Origin: Nocardia anocheti
GTDB lineage: Bacteria > Actinomycetota > Actinomycetes > Mycobacteriales > Mycobacteriaceae
Assembly (NCBI RefSeq): GCF_029675105.1
Contig: NZ_JAQQFV010000005.1
Coordinates: 1-64,000, forward strand
Length of the DNA stretch: 64,000 nt
Direction: 5' to 3'
Shown: positions 53,587-63,599 of the stretch, one piece after another
How the letters are laid out: each line of letters begins with the position of its first letter
How positions within the stretch are numbered: position 1 is the stretch's first letter
Program-made: the position numbers and the translations under genes
Notes under the pieces: model-generated
Told to the model about the DNA's origin: nothing
The model's database searches: none
Seen by the model: only the letters and a program-made list of their open reading frames with translations

Positions 53587-55353
53587 GTGAGTTCGGGGGT
53601 CAGACGCGCGAAGTGGCGCGCAGCGTTGGTGGCGATGACCGCGGCGGTGGTCCTCGCCGGTTGCACGGCGAATCCACCACCGCCGATCGAGAGCACCGAT
53701 TCCCCCAAGACCACCCAGGCCAAGCCGGGCAAGAACACCGTCGTGGTCGCGATCGACGACATCGGCATCGGCTTCAATCCACATCTGCGCTCGGATCAGT
53801 CGCCCGCGACCAGCGCGGTGAGCTCGATGGTGCTGCCCAGCCCGTTCCGGCCCGCGCCGAATCCGACCGCGCACAACGAGGTGAACTGGCTGCCCGACGC
53901 CTCGCTGATCGAGTCGGCCGACGTGACGGCCCAGGAGCCGTTCACCATCACCTACACCCTGCGCAACCAGGCCAACTGGTCCGACGGCGCGCCGATCGCC
54001 GCCGAGGACTTCCGGTTCCTGTGGCAGCAGATGGTCACCCAGCCCGGCGTGGTCGATCCGGCGGGCTACCGGCTGATCACCGACGTGGCGTCCTCGGGCG
54101 GTGGCAAGACGGTCACCGTGACGTTGTCGCAGCCCTATCCGGCCTGGCGTGAACTGTTCGCCAACCTGCTGCCCTCGCACCTGGTGAAGGATTCGCCCGG
54201 TGGGTTCACCAGTGGTCTGGTGGACCGGATTCCGGTGTCCGGCGGCAACTTCACCATCAAGTCGGTCGACCGGGGTCGCGACGAGATCCTGCTCGAACGC
54301 AACGACCGCTTCTGGGGCACTCCGGCCGCGCCGGATCAGATCCTGTTGCGTCGCGGCGGAACTCCCTCGCAGCTGGCCGAATCCTTGCGCACCGGCGACG
54401 CGCAGATGGCGCTGGTGCACGGTGGCGTGGCCACCCAGGCGCAGCTTGCCGCGATCCCCTCGGTGCGGACCACGATCATGCCGCAGGCCCGTGAGCTGCA
54501 ACTCTCGCTCAACGGCCGCTCCGGTGACCTCACCGACACGCGGGTCCGCAAAGCCGTACTCGCCCTGCTGGATCCGGCGCTGCTGGCCACCGTCGGCGCG
54601 CAGACCGGCGGCTGGGTGGAACCCGCGCGCGCCCAGGTGCTGCCGCCGTCGAGCCCCGGCTATGTGGCCACCGCGCCGCCCCGGCTCAGCACCGACGACG
54701 CCTTCGCCCTGCTGGCCGAGGCCGGGTTCGGGCGCGCCCCGGAGACTCCGCAGACCGGCTCGCCCACCTCGCCCGCCCCGCAGCCGCGTTCGGTGGCCCG
54801 CAACGGCAAGGGCCTGTCGATCCGGATCGGTGCCGTCAACGAGGACGCCACCGCCCTCGCCGTCGCCAATACCGCCGCCGACCAGCTGCGCAGCGCCGGA
54901 ATCGACGCCACCGTGCGCGGGGTGGCCGCCGACGAGCTCTACGGCAAGGCCCTGACCGAGTCGTCGATCGATGCCGTGGTCGGCTGGGAACTGGCCGGTG
55001 ACGATCCGGCGACCGTGCTGGCCTCGCGCTACGGCTGCCCGCCGCCCGAGCCGCCCAACGCCGAGGGCAAGGTGCTCGCGGCGGCCGAGGCGTATCGCAA
55101 GGCGCCCAGCAATATCGGTGGGGTCTGCGATCCCGGCCTGCAACCCGCCATCGACGAGGCGCTGCGCGGGATCGAGGTCGGCCGGACCCTGGCCGAGGCC
55201 GAACCGCGCCTGTGGGAGCTGTGGACGGTGCTGCCGATCGTGCAGGACAACGTGGTCGCGGCGGCCGGTCCCCGGGTGGATGGTGTCTCGCTGTCCGGTG
55301 CCATCCAGATCGGCGTCTTCGGTGACACAGCGCAATGGCGGAGGCTCCCATGA
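53587..55353 (+). CDS. lpqW: LpqW-like substrate-binding-fold lipoprotein
   Basis: A 588-residue lipoprotein of the oligopeptide-binding (SBP_bac_5) fold. Signal peptide AALVAMTAAVVLAGC ends in the lipobox LAGC; the mature part has LRNQANWSDGAPIAAEDFRFLW and PVSGGNFTIKSVDRGRDEILLERND, the usual DppA/OppA blocks. In mycobacteria LpqW steers intermediates between PIM and LAM synthesis and interacts genetically with pimE, 3 kb upstream here. GTG 53587 is preferred over GTG 53578, since TAGAGT ends 7 nt before it. Overlaps mshB. Confidence 0.85.
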   Translation: MSSGVRRAKWRAALVAMTAAVVLAGCTANPPPPIESTDSPKTTQAKPGKNTVVVAIDDIGIGFNPHLRSDQSPATSAVSSMVLPSPFRPAPNPTAHNEVNWLPDASLIESADVTAQEPFTITYTLRNQANWSDGAPIAAEDFRFLWQQMVTQPGVVDPAGYRLITDVASSGGGKTVTVTLSQPYPAWRELFANLLPSHLVKDSPGGFTSGLVDRIPVSGGNFTIKSVDRGRDEILLERNDRFWGTPAAPDQILLRRGGTPSQLAESLRTGDAQMALVHGGVATQAQLAAIPSVRTTIMPQARELQLSLNGRSGDLTDTRVRKAVLALLDPALLATVGAQTGGWVEPARAQVLPPSSPGYVATAPPRLSTDDAFALLAEAGFGRAPETPQTGSPTSPAPQPRSVARNGKGLSIRIGAVNEDATALAVANTAADQLRSAGIDATVRGVAADELYGKALTESSIDAVVGWELAGDDPATVLASRYGCPPPEPPNAEGKVLAAAEAYRKAPSNIGGVCDPGLQPAIDEALRGIEVGRTLAEAEPRLWELWTVLPIVQDNVVAAAGPRVDGVSLSGAIQIGVFGDTAQWRRLP

Positions 55354-56243
55354 CCGATCAGGCCGCGCAGACCGGTGGGCTGCTGCTGGTGCACGCCCAC
55401 CCCGACGACGAGACCCTGACCACCGGCGGCACCATCGCGCACTATCGGCGCCGTGGTGTGCCGGTGACCGTGGTGACCTGCACGCTCGGGGAGGAAGGCG
55501 AGGTGATCGGCCCGCGCTGGGCGCGGCTGGTCGCGGCCGAGGCCGACCAGCTCGGTGGGTACCGGATCGGTGAACTCGCCGCCGCGCTGGCCGCGCTGGA
55601 CGCGGGGGAGCCGTGGTTCCTCGGCGGTGCGGGTCGGTGGCGCGATTCGGGCATGGCGGGCACGCCGTCGGCCGAGCATCCGCGCGCCTTCGTGCGCTCC
55701 GGGGACGCGGCGGTCGACGAGCTCGTCGCGGTGATCCTGGCGCTGCGCCCGCGCGTGGTGGTCACCTATGACCCGCGCGGCGGCTACGGCCATCCCGACC
55801 ACATCCGCGCCCACGAGATCACCACCGCCGCGGTGACCGCGGCCGCCGAGCGGGGCTGGGACGTGCCCAAGTTCTACTGGACCGTCACCGATGGGGAACT
55901 GCTGCGTCAGCACACCGCCGCGCTGGCCCGGCGCACCGTCGACGCGCTGCCCGGCGCGCTGCCCGCGGGCTGGCGGCTGCCGGTGGAGGCCGAGCTGGCG
56001 GCGGTGTCGACCGATACCGCGACCACCCTGGTCGATGTCTCCGAGGTGCTCTCGGCCAAGCGCGCCGCCCTGCGCGCGCACGCCACCCAGGTGAGCGTGG
56101 CGCCCAGCGGCCGGGAGTTCGCGCTGTCCAACGACATCGCCATGCCGGTGCTGCCCGTGGAGCACTTCCGGCTGGTGCGGGGAACCCGGGGGCCGGTCGC
56201 GGCCGACGGGCTCGAACACGACCTGTTCGCCGGGCTGGAGTGA
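55350..56243 (+). CDS. mshB: Mycothiol deacetylase MshB
   Basis: Zinc enzyme removing acetate from GlcNAc-inositol in mycothiol synthesis. The 297-residue LmbE/PIG-L-fold protein has HAHPDDE (15-21; metal ligands), TCTLGEEGEV, YDPRGGYGHPDHIRAHEIT with the third ligand His, and PVEHFRLVRG at the end. ATG 55350 forms an ATGA overlap with the lpqW stop and has GGAGG upstream; ATG 55335 is in frame but lies within lpqW. Presence indicates mycothiol as the main thiol. Confidence 0.94.
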   Translation: MTDQAAQTGGLLLVHAHPDDETLTTGGTIAHYRRRGVPVTVVTCTLGEEGEVIGPRWARLVAAEADQLGGYRIGELAAALAALDAGEPWFLGGAGRWRDSGMAGTPSAEHPRAFVRSGDAAVDELVAVILALRPRVVVTYDPRGGYGHPDHIRAHEITTAAVTAAAERGWDVPKFYWTVTDGELLRQHTAALARRTVDALPGALPAGWRLPVEAELAAVSTDTATTLVDVSEVLSAKRAALRAHATQVSVAPSGREFALSNDIAMPVLPVEHFRLVRGTRGPVAADGLEHDLFAGLE

Positions 56244-56318
56244 GCCCGGCGACGGACGCGCGGCGCCGTGCCGATCCGCGCGGCCGGTCGGGCGTCGCGC
56301 CCGCATAGACTCGGCCGC

Positions 56319-56735
56319 ATGACCGACCAGCCCGCCGCCGTGTCGCGGCGTCTGCCCTCGCTGCCGGACCCCGTGCTCTCGGGACTGGTCGTCGTGCTGC
56401 TGCTGTTCAACGCGCTGCTCACGCTGGTCGTCGAGGTGCTGTTCCTGCCGCTGTACATCGGCTCGGTGCCGGTGCCCATCTCGGCGCTGCTGGCCGCCCC
56501 GATCAATGTGGCGCTGGTCTACGGCATGGAGTCGGTGACCGGGCGGCTCGGCTTCACCTTCGCCCCGATCGTGGTGTGGGTCTTCGGTTTCCTGGTCGCC
56601 GCCTCGCGCGGCCCCGGCGGTGACATCCTGCTCGGCAGCAACGGCCGCACCCTGCTACTGCTGGCCTGCGGCGTCATCCCGCCGATCGCCTACCTCTACT
56701 ACCGCTCGAACGCGAACCTGTTCCGCACGGGCTAG
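56319..56735 (+). CDS. Rv1171-like small membrane protein
   Basis: A 138-residue protein with four hydrophobic segments (PVLSGLVVVLLLFNALLTLV, VPISALLAAPINVALVYG, FAPIVVWVFGFLVAAS, LLLLACGVIPPIAYLYY). Conserved after mshB in mycolic-acid bacteria; function unknown. ATG 56319 lies 7 nt after TAGACT, again leaderless. Its end overlaps the convergent DUF1622 gene by 4 nt. Confidence 0.75.
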   Translation: MTDQPAAVSRRLPSLPDPVLSGLVVVLLLFNALLTLVVEVLFLPLYIGSVPVPISALLAAPINVALVYGMESVTGRLGFTFAPIVVWVFGFLVAASRGPGGDILLGSNGRTLLLLACGVIPPIAYLYYRSNANLFRTG

Positions 56736-57079
56736 GTGCTCGCCTTGCGTTGGTTCCATGGCCACTGGCCGGTGAGTTCCAGTTGCATCGAGTAGCTCAG
56801 GAAGGTTCGCACCAGCACGATCAGGGCCAGCACGCCGACGCTGGTGAAACTCGGTGCGACGGCGACGGTTCGGATGATGTCGGCGGCGACCAGGAATTCC
56901 AGGCCGAGCAGGATCGCGCGTCCGAGGCCGCGCCGGTAGGTCTCGTAGGCGGGTTCGAAGTCGCCGCGCCAGCTGCGCGCGAACTGTGCCGTGGCGACCA
57001 GCGCGCCGATCGCGATGGCGGCCACGCCCGCCCCGTCCAGCGCCTTGCCTGCGGTCTCGATGATCTCGGTGAAGTCCAC
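56732..57079 (-). CDS. DUF1622 membrane protein
   Basis: A 115-residue membrane protein with three hydrophobic segments: IIETAGKALDGAGVAAIAIG, LLGLEFLVAADIIRTVAV and VGVLALIVLVRTFLSYSMQLEL. YRRGLGRAILLGLEFLVAADI is the family signature. Function unknown. It starts with ATG 57079. Confidence 0.82.
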   Translation of the reverse strand: MDFTEIIETAGKALDGAGVAAIAIGALVATAQFARSWRGDFEPAYETYRRGLGRAILLGLEFLVAADIIRTVAVAPSFTSVGVLALIVLVRTFLSYSMQLELTGQWPWNQRKAST

Positions 57080-57173
57080 GAAGCACCCCTTGCGTGAGCG
57101 GCCGGGCGAGCTCTTCGCAGCCTACGCCGACCCGCGCGGCCCCGCGCCCGGACACTCGCGGCGTCGCGGGACC

Positions 57174-58775
57174 TCAGCGGTGGCCGAGCCGTCCGGGCGT
57201 GACCTCCTCGATGAGGGCGTAGGCGCGGTCGAGCGGGAGGTCGACGACGAGATAGGCCTTCTTGCCCGCCGCCGTCGCCGCGACGACGGTGGCCAGCCCG
57301 GCGCGGCGCTGCCAGAAGGTCTGGCGGACGGTCCAGCCGATGATGCCGGGCGCTTCCAGACAGTCGCGGTTGCGGTCGAGGCTGCCCCGCCGGGTGATGA
57401 GCCAGGTGGGGCCGCTGGTGCCGGGCAGCACACGGTGGCCGAGGCCCCGGTACCGGTCTTCGGCCAGGGCCGCCATGACCAGGGCGAACAGCACCGGAAG
57501 GGTCCAGCTCCAGCCGGGCAGGTCGCTGCCGTACAGCACGACGAGGAGCATGGCCACGAGCAGGATGCCCACCGGCCAGGCGGCTTTCGTATAGCGACGG
57601 CGGCGGGCGGCGGGGCCGTGTCGGTGCAGCTCGATGGTCCCGAGCGTGGCACCGGTGACCGAGCCACCGATGACGTCAGCGTCACCGAGGTCGGCGTCCG
57701 CGCGCGGCGGCGCCTCGGAAGACCCCACGCCGACTTCGGCTTTCGTGAGGGTGCCCGGGTGACGACGGGTGCGCAGCAGTTCGTCCAGGGTGCGTTCGAC
57801 GGCCGTGCGCGGGGCCTGGGGGAGGATCTTCTGCCTCGGGTTCTCCCCGGTCATGATCATTTCCAGCTGCGCGGCGCGGGCGGCCCGCAGCAGCAGCGGT
57901 TCGCTGAGCGTGGCGCCGCGGAAACGGGCCAGGTCCAGGGTGATCTGGCGGGTGGTGAACAGGCCGTGGCGCAGGTGCAGGGTGGCGCCGTTGTCGAGGA
58001 CCCGCAGGCCGAACCAGGTGGCCAGGTACTGCCCGCAGGCGGCCAGGCTCACCAGCGCCACCGTGCCCAGGGTCAGCCCGAGGACGACGATGGTGACGAT
58101 CGAGACGCTGTCGTCGCCGAGATGCTGCACCGGCGCGGAGTCGGAGACCACATCGATGAGCCCGTACTGGGCGCCCAGGCCCGCGATCGGCGCGACGATG
58201 GCCAGGCCGGTCAGCGACAGCGGCGCGTAGCGCACCCAGGCGGCCCGCCAGTGCCCGATCTCGGTGCCGGTCTCGGTGGTGTGGGGTGAAACATGCGGAA
58301 CCACCGGGGAATCCGGTGACGGCGCGGCTCCGGTGTGGGCGAGCAGTTCCGCGCGCAGCGCCGGGATGCGGCTGGTGTCGAGCGCGTCGAGCTTGAATTC
58401 GTCGCCCTTGCCGGTCTGCTTGCCGGTGCCGATCGCCAGCACCGCCAGGCCCAGCATCCGGTGCAGCAGATCGGCTTCCACGTCCACCGAGCGGATGCGC
58501 GGCCGTGGCACCGACAGGGTGCGCCGCTGCAGGATGCCGGTGCGCAATTGCACGTGGTCGGCATCGATGCGATAGGAGGTGGTGAACCAGCGGGCCACAC
58601 CGTAGGCCGCGACCAGCGCCACCGGTCCCAGACTCCACAGCGGATTGCCGCTGGTGGTGCCGACGATCACCGAACCGAGCAGCACCGGGATGTATTTGAT
58701 GATCTCGGTGACCGGATACACCAGCAGCATCCGGGGATCGAGCCGCTGCCACTCGACCGGGGTCACAGCGGTCAT
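57174..58775 (-). CDS. PH-domain (YdbT-like) membrane protein
   Basis: A 533-residue bacterial PH protein with three bPH2 modules separated by paired membrane helices. Module starts include YRIDADHVQLRTGILQRRTLSVP (about 65) and LRVLDNGATLHLRHGLFTTRQI (about 265), then GLGHRVLPGTSGPTWLITRRG. The RI-S-V-D/E motif (PRPRIRSVDVE) is typical. In Bacillus YdbST-type pairs counter certain antimicrobial peptides. It overlaps the shorter partner by ATGA. Confidence 0.85.
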   Translation of the reverse strand: MTAVTPVEWQRLDPRMLLVYPVTEIIKYIPVLLGSVIVGTTSGNPLWSLGPVALVAAYGVARWFTTSYRIDADHVQLRTGILQRRTLSVPRPRIRSVDVEADLLHRMLGLAVLAIGTGKQTGKGDEFKLDALDTSRIPALRAELLAHTGAAPSPDSPVVPHVSPHTTETGTEIGHWRAAWVRYAPLSLTGLAIVAPIAGLGAQYGLIDVVSDSAPVQHLGDDSVSIVTIVVLGLTLGTVALVSLAACGQYLATWFGLRVLDNGATLHLRHGLFTTRQITLDLARFRGATLSEPLLLRAARAAQLEMIMTGENPRQKILPQAPRTAVERTLDELLRTRRHPGTLTKAEVGVGSSEAPPRADADLGDADVIGGSVTGATLGTIELHRHGPAARRRRYTKAAWPVGILLVAMLLVVLYGSDLPGWSWTLPVLFALVMAALAEDRYRGLGHRVLPGTSGPTWLITRRGSLDRNRDCLEAPGIIGWTVRQTFWQRRAGLATVVAATAAGKKAYLVVDLPLDRAYALIEEVTPGRLGHR

Positions 58776-59272
58776 GTCGCGTCGCCGCGGTGCTGGGCGG
58801 CGATGGCGGCCAACCGGGTGACGGTCTGTTCGGCGACCGGCAGATCCAGCGCGCCGATCTTCACCGCGCCCGCCGAGGACGCGGTGGTCACCGTGACCGT
58901 CGCCAGGCCGAGCAGGCGTTCGAGCGGCCCGCGCTCGGTGTCGACGGTCTGCACCCGCGAGATCGGCGCGACCCGCGATTCCTGATCCACCCATCCCACC
59001 CGGGTGTAGACGGCCTCGTCGGTGACCTCCCAGCGGTGCACCGCGTAACGCCACATCGGCACGACCCCCACCGCGAGCACGGCCAGCAGCACCAGCACCA
59101 GCGCCGCCAAGCCCTGCAGATTGCGGTGCGCGCTGTCGAGCACCACCCATATGACCAGCACGGCGACCAGCACCACGATGCCGAGGGCGTTCTCCAGCGC
59201 CCACAGCAGCTTGGCCTTGGAACTCGGACGCCAGGCCGGTTCGGCCAGAATGGTGGAGCGCGGCAGTGACAT
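58772..59272 (-). CDS. PH-domain (YdbS-like) membrane protein
   Basis: A 166-residue partner with two membrane helices (ALGIVVLVAVLVIWVVL, LAALVLVLLAVLAVGVVPMW) and one bPH2 domain (HRWEVTDEAVYTRVGWVDQESRVAPISRVQTVDTERGPLERLLGL). The ISRVQTVD motif matches YdbS. The order small-then-large with ATGA overlap is the usual ydbST operon. ATG 59272 (MSLPRST) is used; ATG 59281 is possible. Confidence 0.85.
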   Translation of the reverse strand: MSLPRSTILAEPAWRPSSKAKLLWALENALGIVVLVAVLVIWVVLDSAHRNLQGLAALVLVLLAVLAVGVVPMWRYAVHRWEVTDEAVYTRVGWVDQESRVAPISRVQTVDTERGPLERLLGLATVTVTTASSAGAVKIGALDLPVAEQTVTRLAAIAAQHRGDAT

Positions 59273-59420
59273 GCTGCCCATGGTTCCACGCGGGACCGAC
59301 GAGTTCACCCGGTCGGGAATACCGACGCGCGTCCGGCGGGTTGTCGTTCGACGGGACCGAACGACGCGCGCCGGTCATGGCCGTGACCAGCAGACCGCAC
59401 GTTCTGGAAGGAAATAGCGC

Positions 59421-62021
59421 ATGATCGACGGGGTGAGCGATCTTCCGAAGCCGAGCTTCCCGCTGCCGCCACCGACGCCCGCCGCCATGCGCAGGGCGTT
59501 GCGCCGGGCTCGCGACGGCGTCACCTTGAACGTGGACGAAGCCACCGTTCTGCTGCACGCCACCGGCGAGGACCTGGCCGATCTGTGCGCCAGCGCCGCG
59601 CGGGTGCGTGATGCGGGCCTGGAATCGGCGGGCCGACCGCGCACCATCAGCTACTCGCGCAATGTGTTCATCCCGCTCACCAAGCTGTGTCGGGACAAAT
59701 GCCACTACTGCACGTTCGTCACCGTGCCGGGCAAGCTGCGCGCCGAGGGCAAGGGCATGTTCCTCGAACCCGACGAGGTGCTCGAGATCGCCCGTCAGGG
59801 TGCCGCGCTGGGTTGCAAGGAGGCGCTGTTCACCCTGGGTGACCGCCCGGAGGACCGCTGGCCCGAGGCGGCGCAGTGGCTCGACGAACGCGGCTACGAC
59901 TCCACCCTGGACTACCTGCGCGCGGTCTCCATCCTCGTGCTGGAGGAGACGGGCCTGCTGCCGCACCTGAACCCCGGGGTGATGAGCTGGGCCGAGATCG
60001 CCCGACTCAAGCCGGTCGCGCAGTCCATGGGCATGATGCTCGAGACCACCTCCACCAGGCTGTTCACCGAGAAGGGTGCCTGCCACTACGGCAGCCCCGA
60101 CAAGGACCCGGCCGTGCGGCTGCGCGCGATCACCGACGCGGGCAGGCTCTCGGTGCCCTACACCACCGGCATCCTGGTGGGCATCGGCGAGAGCCTCACC
60201 GAGCGCGCCGAGTCGATCATGGCCATCCGCAAGCAGCATCGCGAGTTCGGGCACATCCAGGAAGTGATCGTGCAGAACTTCCGCGCCAAGGACGACACCG
60301 CCATGCGCGATGTCCCCGACGCCGGGGTCGACGAGTTCCTGGCCGCCGTCGCGGTGACGAGATTGCTGCTGGGCCCGGATGTTCCGGTGCAGGCACCGCC
60401 GAACCTGGTGTCGCACAGCGATTGTCGCGCGCTCATCGACGCGGGCATCGACGACTGGGGCGGGGTGTCGCCGGTGACGGTCGACCACGTCAACCCCGAG
60501 CGGCCCTGGCCGAACCTGGACACGCTGCGCGAGATCACCGAGGCCGCCGGATTCACCCTGGTCGAGCGCACCTCGGCGCATCCGAAGTACGTGCGCGCCG
60601 GGCATCCGTGGATCGACCCGCGCATCGGCGCCCACGTCGACGCGCTCACCGACCCGGCCACCGGCCTGGCCCGGCCCGACGCCCTGCCCGTGGGCCTGCC
60701 CTGGCAGGAACCCGACGAGTCCTGGGATTCGATCGGCCGCGTCGACCTCAACACCGCCATCGACAGCGAGGGCCGCAAGACCGACAGCCGCAGCGACTCC
60801 GGCCTCGGTCAGGAGGTCGTCGGGGCCTTCGGCGACTGGGAGACCATCCGCGAGCACGCCCGCGAACTGGCCGTCACCGCGCCCGAACGCCTCGATTCCG
60901 AGGTCATGGCCGCCCTGAACGCGGCCGAGAAGGACCCGGCCGGACTCACCGACGATCAGTACCTGGCCCTGGCCACCGCCGACGGCGTGGCGCTGGATGC
61001 CGTTGCGGCACTGGCCGATCAGCTGCGTCGCGAGGTCTCCGGCGACGAGGTCACCTACGTGGTGAACCGCAACATCAACTTCACCAACATCTGCTACACC
61101 GGCTGTCGGTTCTGTGCCTTCGCCCAGCGCAAGGGCGACGCCGACGCGTTCACCCTGAGCACCGACGAGGTCGCCGACCGCGCCTGGGAGGCGCACGTCG
61201 ACGGGGCCACCGAGATCTGCATGCAGGGCGGCATCGACCCCGAACTGCCGGTCACCGGTTACGCCGACCTGGTGCGCGCCATCAAGGCCAAGGTGCCCTC
61301 GATGCACGTGCACGCGTTCAGTCCGATGGAGATCGTCAACGGGGCCTCGCGCGGTGGGCAGAGCATCCGCGACTGGCTCGCGGCACTGAAAGAGGCTGGC
61401 CTCGGCAGCATTCCGGGCACGGCCGCCGAGATCCTCGACGACGAGGTGCGCTGGGTGCTCACCAAGGGCAAGCTGCCCACCTCGGCCTGGATCGAGGTGA
61501 TCACCACCGCGCACCAGCTGGGCATCCCGTCGAGCTCGACGATGATGTACGGCCACGTCGACAATCCCACGCACTGGGTGGGTCATCTGCGCGTGCTGCG
61601 CGGCATCCAGGACGAGACCGGCGGCTTCACCGAGTTCGTCCCGCTGCCGTTCGTGCACCAGAGCGCCCCGCTCTACCTGGCGGGCGCGGCGCGACCGGGC
61701 CCGACCAACCGCGACAACCGGGCCGTGCACGCGCTGGCCAGGATCATGCTGCACGGACGCATCCACAACATCCAGACCAGCTGGGTCAAGCTCGGTACCC
61801 TCGGTACCCAGGCGATGCTCTCCGGCGGCGCCAACGATCTCGGCGGCACGCTGATGGAGGAGACCATCTCCCGGATGGCGGGCTCGCAGCACGGCTCGGC
61901 CAAGACTGTGGCCGAACTCACCGAGATCGCCGCGGGCATCGGACGCCCGGTGCGCGAACGCACCACGACCTACGGATCGGTGGCCGCGAAACCGGTGCCG
62001 TTGACGCTGTCGATCGGGTGA
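59421..62021 (+). CDS. fbiC: FO synthase, bifunctional CofG/CofH
   Basis: Radical-SAM enzyme of 866 residues that builds the F420 chromophore FO from tyrosine and the 5-amino-6-ribitylamino-uracil intermediate. The N-terminal CofG half has its cluster motif CRDKCHYC near residue 90; the C-terminal CofH half has CYTGCRFC near 557. Both halves have the GGIDPEL/GIGESL type SAM barrel sequences. Fusion is normal in actinobacteria. It can supply F420 for the oxidoreductase at 857-1840. ATG 59421 follows AAGGAAA. Confidence 0.96.
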   Translation: MIDGVSDLPKPSFPLPPPTPAAMRRALRRARDGVTLNVDEATVLLHATGEDLADLCASAARVRDAGLESAGRPRTISYSRNVFIPLTKLCRDKCHYCTFVTVPGKLRAEGKGMFLEPDEVLEIARQGAALGCKEALFTLGDRPEDRWPEAAQWLDERGYDSTLDYLRAVSILVLEETGLLPHLNPGVMSWAEIARLKPVAQSMGMMLETTSTRLFTEKGACHYGSPDKDPAVRLRAITDAGRLSVPYTTGILVGIGESLTERAESIMAIRKQHREFGHIQEVIVQNFRAKDDTAMRDVPDAGVDEFLAAVAVTRLLLGPDVPVQAPPNLVSHSDCRALIDAGIDDWGGVSPVTVDHVNPERPWPNLDTLREITEAAGFTLVERTSAHPKYVRAGHPWIDPRIGAHVDALTDPATGLARPDALPVGLPWQEPDESWDSIGRVDLNTAIDSEGRKTDSRSDSGLGQEVVGAFGDWETIREHARELAVTAPERLDSEVMAALNAAEKDPAGLTDDQYLALATADGVALDAVAALADQLRREVSGDEVTYVVNRNINFTNICYTGCRFCAFAQRKGDADAFTLSTDEVADRAWEAHVDGATEICMQGGIDPELPVTGYADLVRAIKAKVPSMHVHAFSPMEIVNGASRGGQSIRDWLAALKEAGLGSIPGTAAEILDDEVRWVLTKGKLPTSAWIEVITTAHQLGIPSSSTMMYGHVDNPTHWVGHLRVLRGIQDETGGFTEFVPLPFVHQSAPLYLAGAARPGPTNRDNRAVHALARIMLHGRIHNIQTSWVKLGTLGTQAMLSGGANDLGGTLMEETISRMAGSQHGSAKTVAELTEIAAGIGRPVRERTTTYGSVAAKPVPLTLSIG

Positions 62022-62034
62022 GAAAAACGTCGAG

Positions 62035-62053
62035 TTAGGGCAGGCTGACCTGG
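62035..62053 (+). promoter_or_regulatory. IdeR-box-like sequence upstream of fdxA
   Basis: TTAGGGCAGGCTGACCTGG matches 14 of 19 positions of the IdeR consensus (TTAGG, AGGCT, ACCT). TAGGGT at 62075-62080 is a candidate fdxA -10 box. The distance from the promoter leaves its effect unclear. Confidence 0.35.
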
Positions 62054-62128
62054 GGGTAACGTGGAGTCACGCGATAGGGTTTCGGGGGCGGAGCAACCCG
62101 CAGGTGAGGACAGACTAGGAGAACGGCA

Positions 62129-62452
62129 GTGCCGTACATCATCGCTGAACCGTGCGTTGACGTGAAGGACAAGGCGTGCATCGAAGAGTGCCCCGTGGAT
62201 TGCATCTACGAGGGTGGCCGCATGCTCTACATCCAACCCGACGAGTGCGTTGACTGTGGTGCGTGTGAGCCGGTCTGCCCCGTGGAGGCGATCTTCTACG
62301 AAGACGACACCCCGGACCAGTGGAGCGGCTACATCAACGCCAACGTCGACTTCTTCGACGAGCTGGGTTCTCCCGGTGGCGCGACCAAGGTGGGCAAGGT
62401 CGACTACGACCCGGCCTTCATCAAGGCGCTGCCCCCCATGGCCGAAGAATGA
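62129..62452 (+). CDS. fdxA: Seven-iron ferredoxin
   Basis: A 107-residue low-potential ferredoxin. Cysteines 9, 17 and 50 fit the [3Fe-4S] cluster, Cys21, 40, 43 and 46 the [4Fe-4S] cluster, and Cys25 is the free cysteine; this is the Azotobacter FdI pattern shifted by one. It matches FdxC of M. tuberculosis. GTG 62129 follows AGGAGAACGGCA. Its stop overlaps the aminotransferase start, so the two are coupled. Confidence 0.95.
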   Translation: MPYIIAEPCVDVKDKACIEECPVDCIYEGGRMLYIQPDECVDCGACEPVCPVEAIFYEDDTPDQWSGYINANVDFFDELGSPGGATKVGKVDYDPAFIKALPPMAEE

Positions 62453-63540
62453 GGGTCAGCAGCCTGCTGCCCGATTTCCCCTGGGACACCATCGCCGGGT
62501 TCAAACAGAAGGCGGCCGCGCATCCCGGTGGGCTGGTGGACCTGTCCGTCGGCACGCCGGTCGACCCGGTCGACCCGCTGATCCAGGCCGCGCTGAACTC
62601 GGTCGCGGCCGTCCCCGGCTACCCGACCACCCACGGCACCCCCGAACTGCGTGAGGCCGCCGTCGCGGCGCTGGCCCGCCGGTTCGGGGTCACCGGGGTC
62701 GACCAGGCGGCGGTGCTGCCGGTCATCGGCACCAAGGAGCTCATCGCGGGGCTGCCGCGACTGCTCGGGCTCGGCGCCGAGGACCTGGTGGTGATCCCCG
62801 AGATCGCCTACCCGACCTACGAGGTCGGTGCCCTGCTGGCCGGTGCCAAGCCGTGGCGGGCCGACGGTCTCACCCAGATCGGCCCGCAGAACCCGGCGCT
62901 GATCTTCGTGAACTCGCCGTCGAACCCCACCGGCAAGGTGCTGCCCGTCGAGCACCTGCGCAAGGTGGTGGCCTTCGCCCGCGAACGCGGCGCGATCGTC
63001 GCCTCCGACGAGTGCTACCTGGGCCTGACCTGGGAGGGCGAGGCCGTCTCGATCCTCGACCCGCGCGTGTGCGACGGCGACCACACCGGTCTGCTGGCCA
63101 TCCACTCGCTGTCGAAGACCTCGAACCTGGCCAGCTACCGCGCCGGTTTCGTCGCCGGTGACCCGGAGCTGGTCGCCGAACTGCTCGAGGTGCGCAAGCA
63201 CTCCGGCATGATGCTGCCGTTCCCCATCCAGGCCGCCATGACCGCCGCCCTGCGCGACGACACCCACGAGGCCCAGCAGCGCGAACGCTACCGCGCCCGC
63301 CGCGACATCCTGCGAAAAGCCTTGCTGGCCGCCGGTTTCCGCATCGACCATTCCGACGCGGGCCTCTACCTCTGGGCCACCCGCGGCGAACCCTGCCGCC
63401 GCACCCTCGAGTGGCTCGCCGACCGAGGCATCCTCGCCGCCCCCGGCGACTTCTACGGCCCCCGTTCCCCCGAACACGTCCGCATCGCCCTCACCGCGAC
63501 CGACGAACGCATCGCCGAAGCGGCGGCCCGCCTGGCCTGA
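62449..63540 (+). CDS. dapC: Succinyldiaminopimelate aminotransferase (DapC-type), class I PLP enzyme
   Basis: A 363-residue fold-type I aminotransferase for lysine/DAP synthesis. The PLP Lys223 is in HSLSKTSNLASYRAGF; FVNSPSNPTGKVLP, ASDECYLGLTWEG and the C-terminal FYGPRSPEHVRIALTAT (substrate Arg) complete the site. Fdx-aminotransferase pairs (Rv1177-Rv1178) are usual in this order; in other actinobacteria the second gene is annotated dapC. The start ATG 62449 forms an ATGA overlap with fdxA. Confidence 0.88.
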   Translation: MRVSSLLPDFPWDTIAGFKQKAAAHPGGLVDLSVGTPVDPVDPLIQAALNSVAAVPGYPTTHGTPELREAAVAALARRFGVTGVDQAAVLPVIGTKELIAGLPRLLGLGAEDLVVIPEIAYPTYEVGALLAGAKPWRADGLTQIGPQNPALIFVNSPSNPTGKVLPVEHLRKVVAFARERGAIVASDECYLGLTWEGEAVSILDPRVCDGDHTGLLAIHSLSKTSNLASYRAGFVAGDPELVAELLEVRKHSGMMLPFPIQAAMTAALRDDTHEAQQRERYRARRDILRKALLAAGFRIDHSDAGLYLWATRGEPCRRTLEWLADRGILAAPGDFYGPRSPEHVRIALTATDERIAEAAARLA

Positions 63541-63599
63541 CACCGTTCGCTCCCGACCGGCCGGATCGACTACTGTCCGGCGGGTCGGGGCGACACGGG

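Noticed and set aside
57174..61892. Open frame of more than 1500 codons on the minus strand across fbiC and the PH genes
   Set aside because: Its upstream two-thirds is antisense to fbiC, whose CofG/CofH motifs are complete. Only the downstream end (57174-58775) is the real PH-domain gene.
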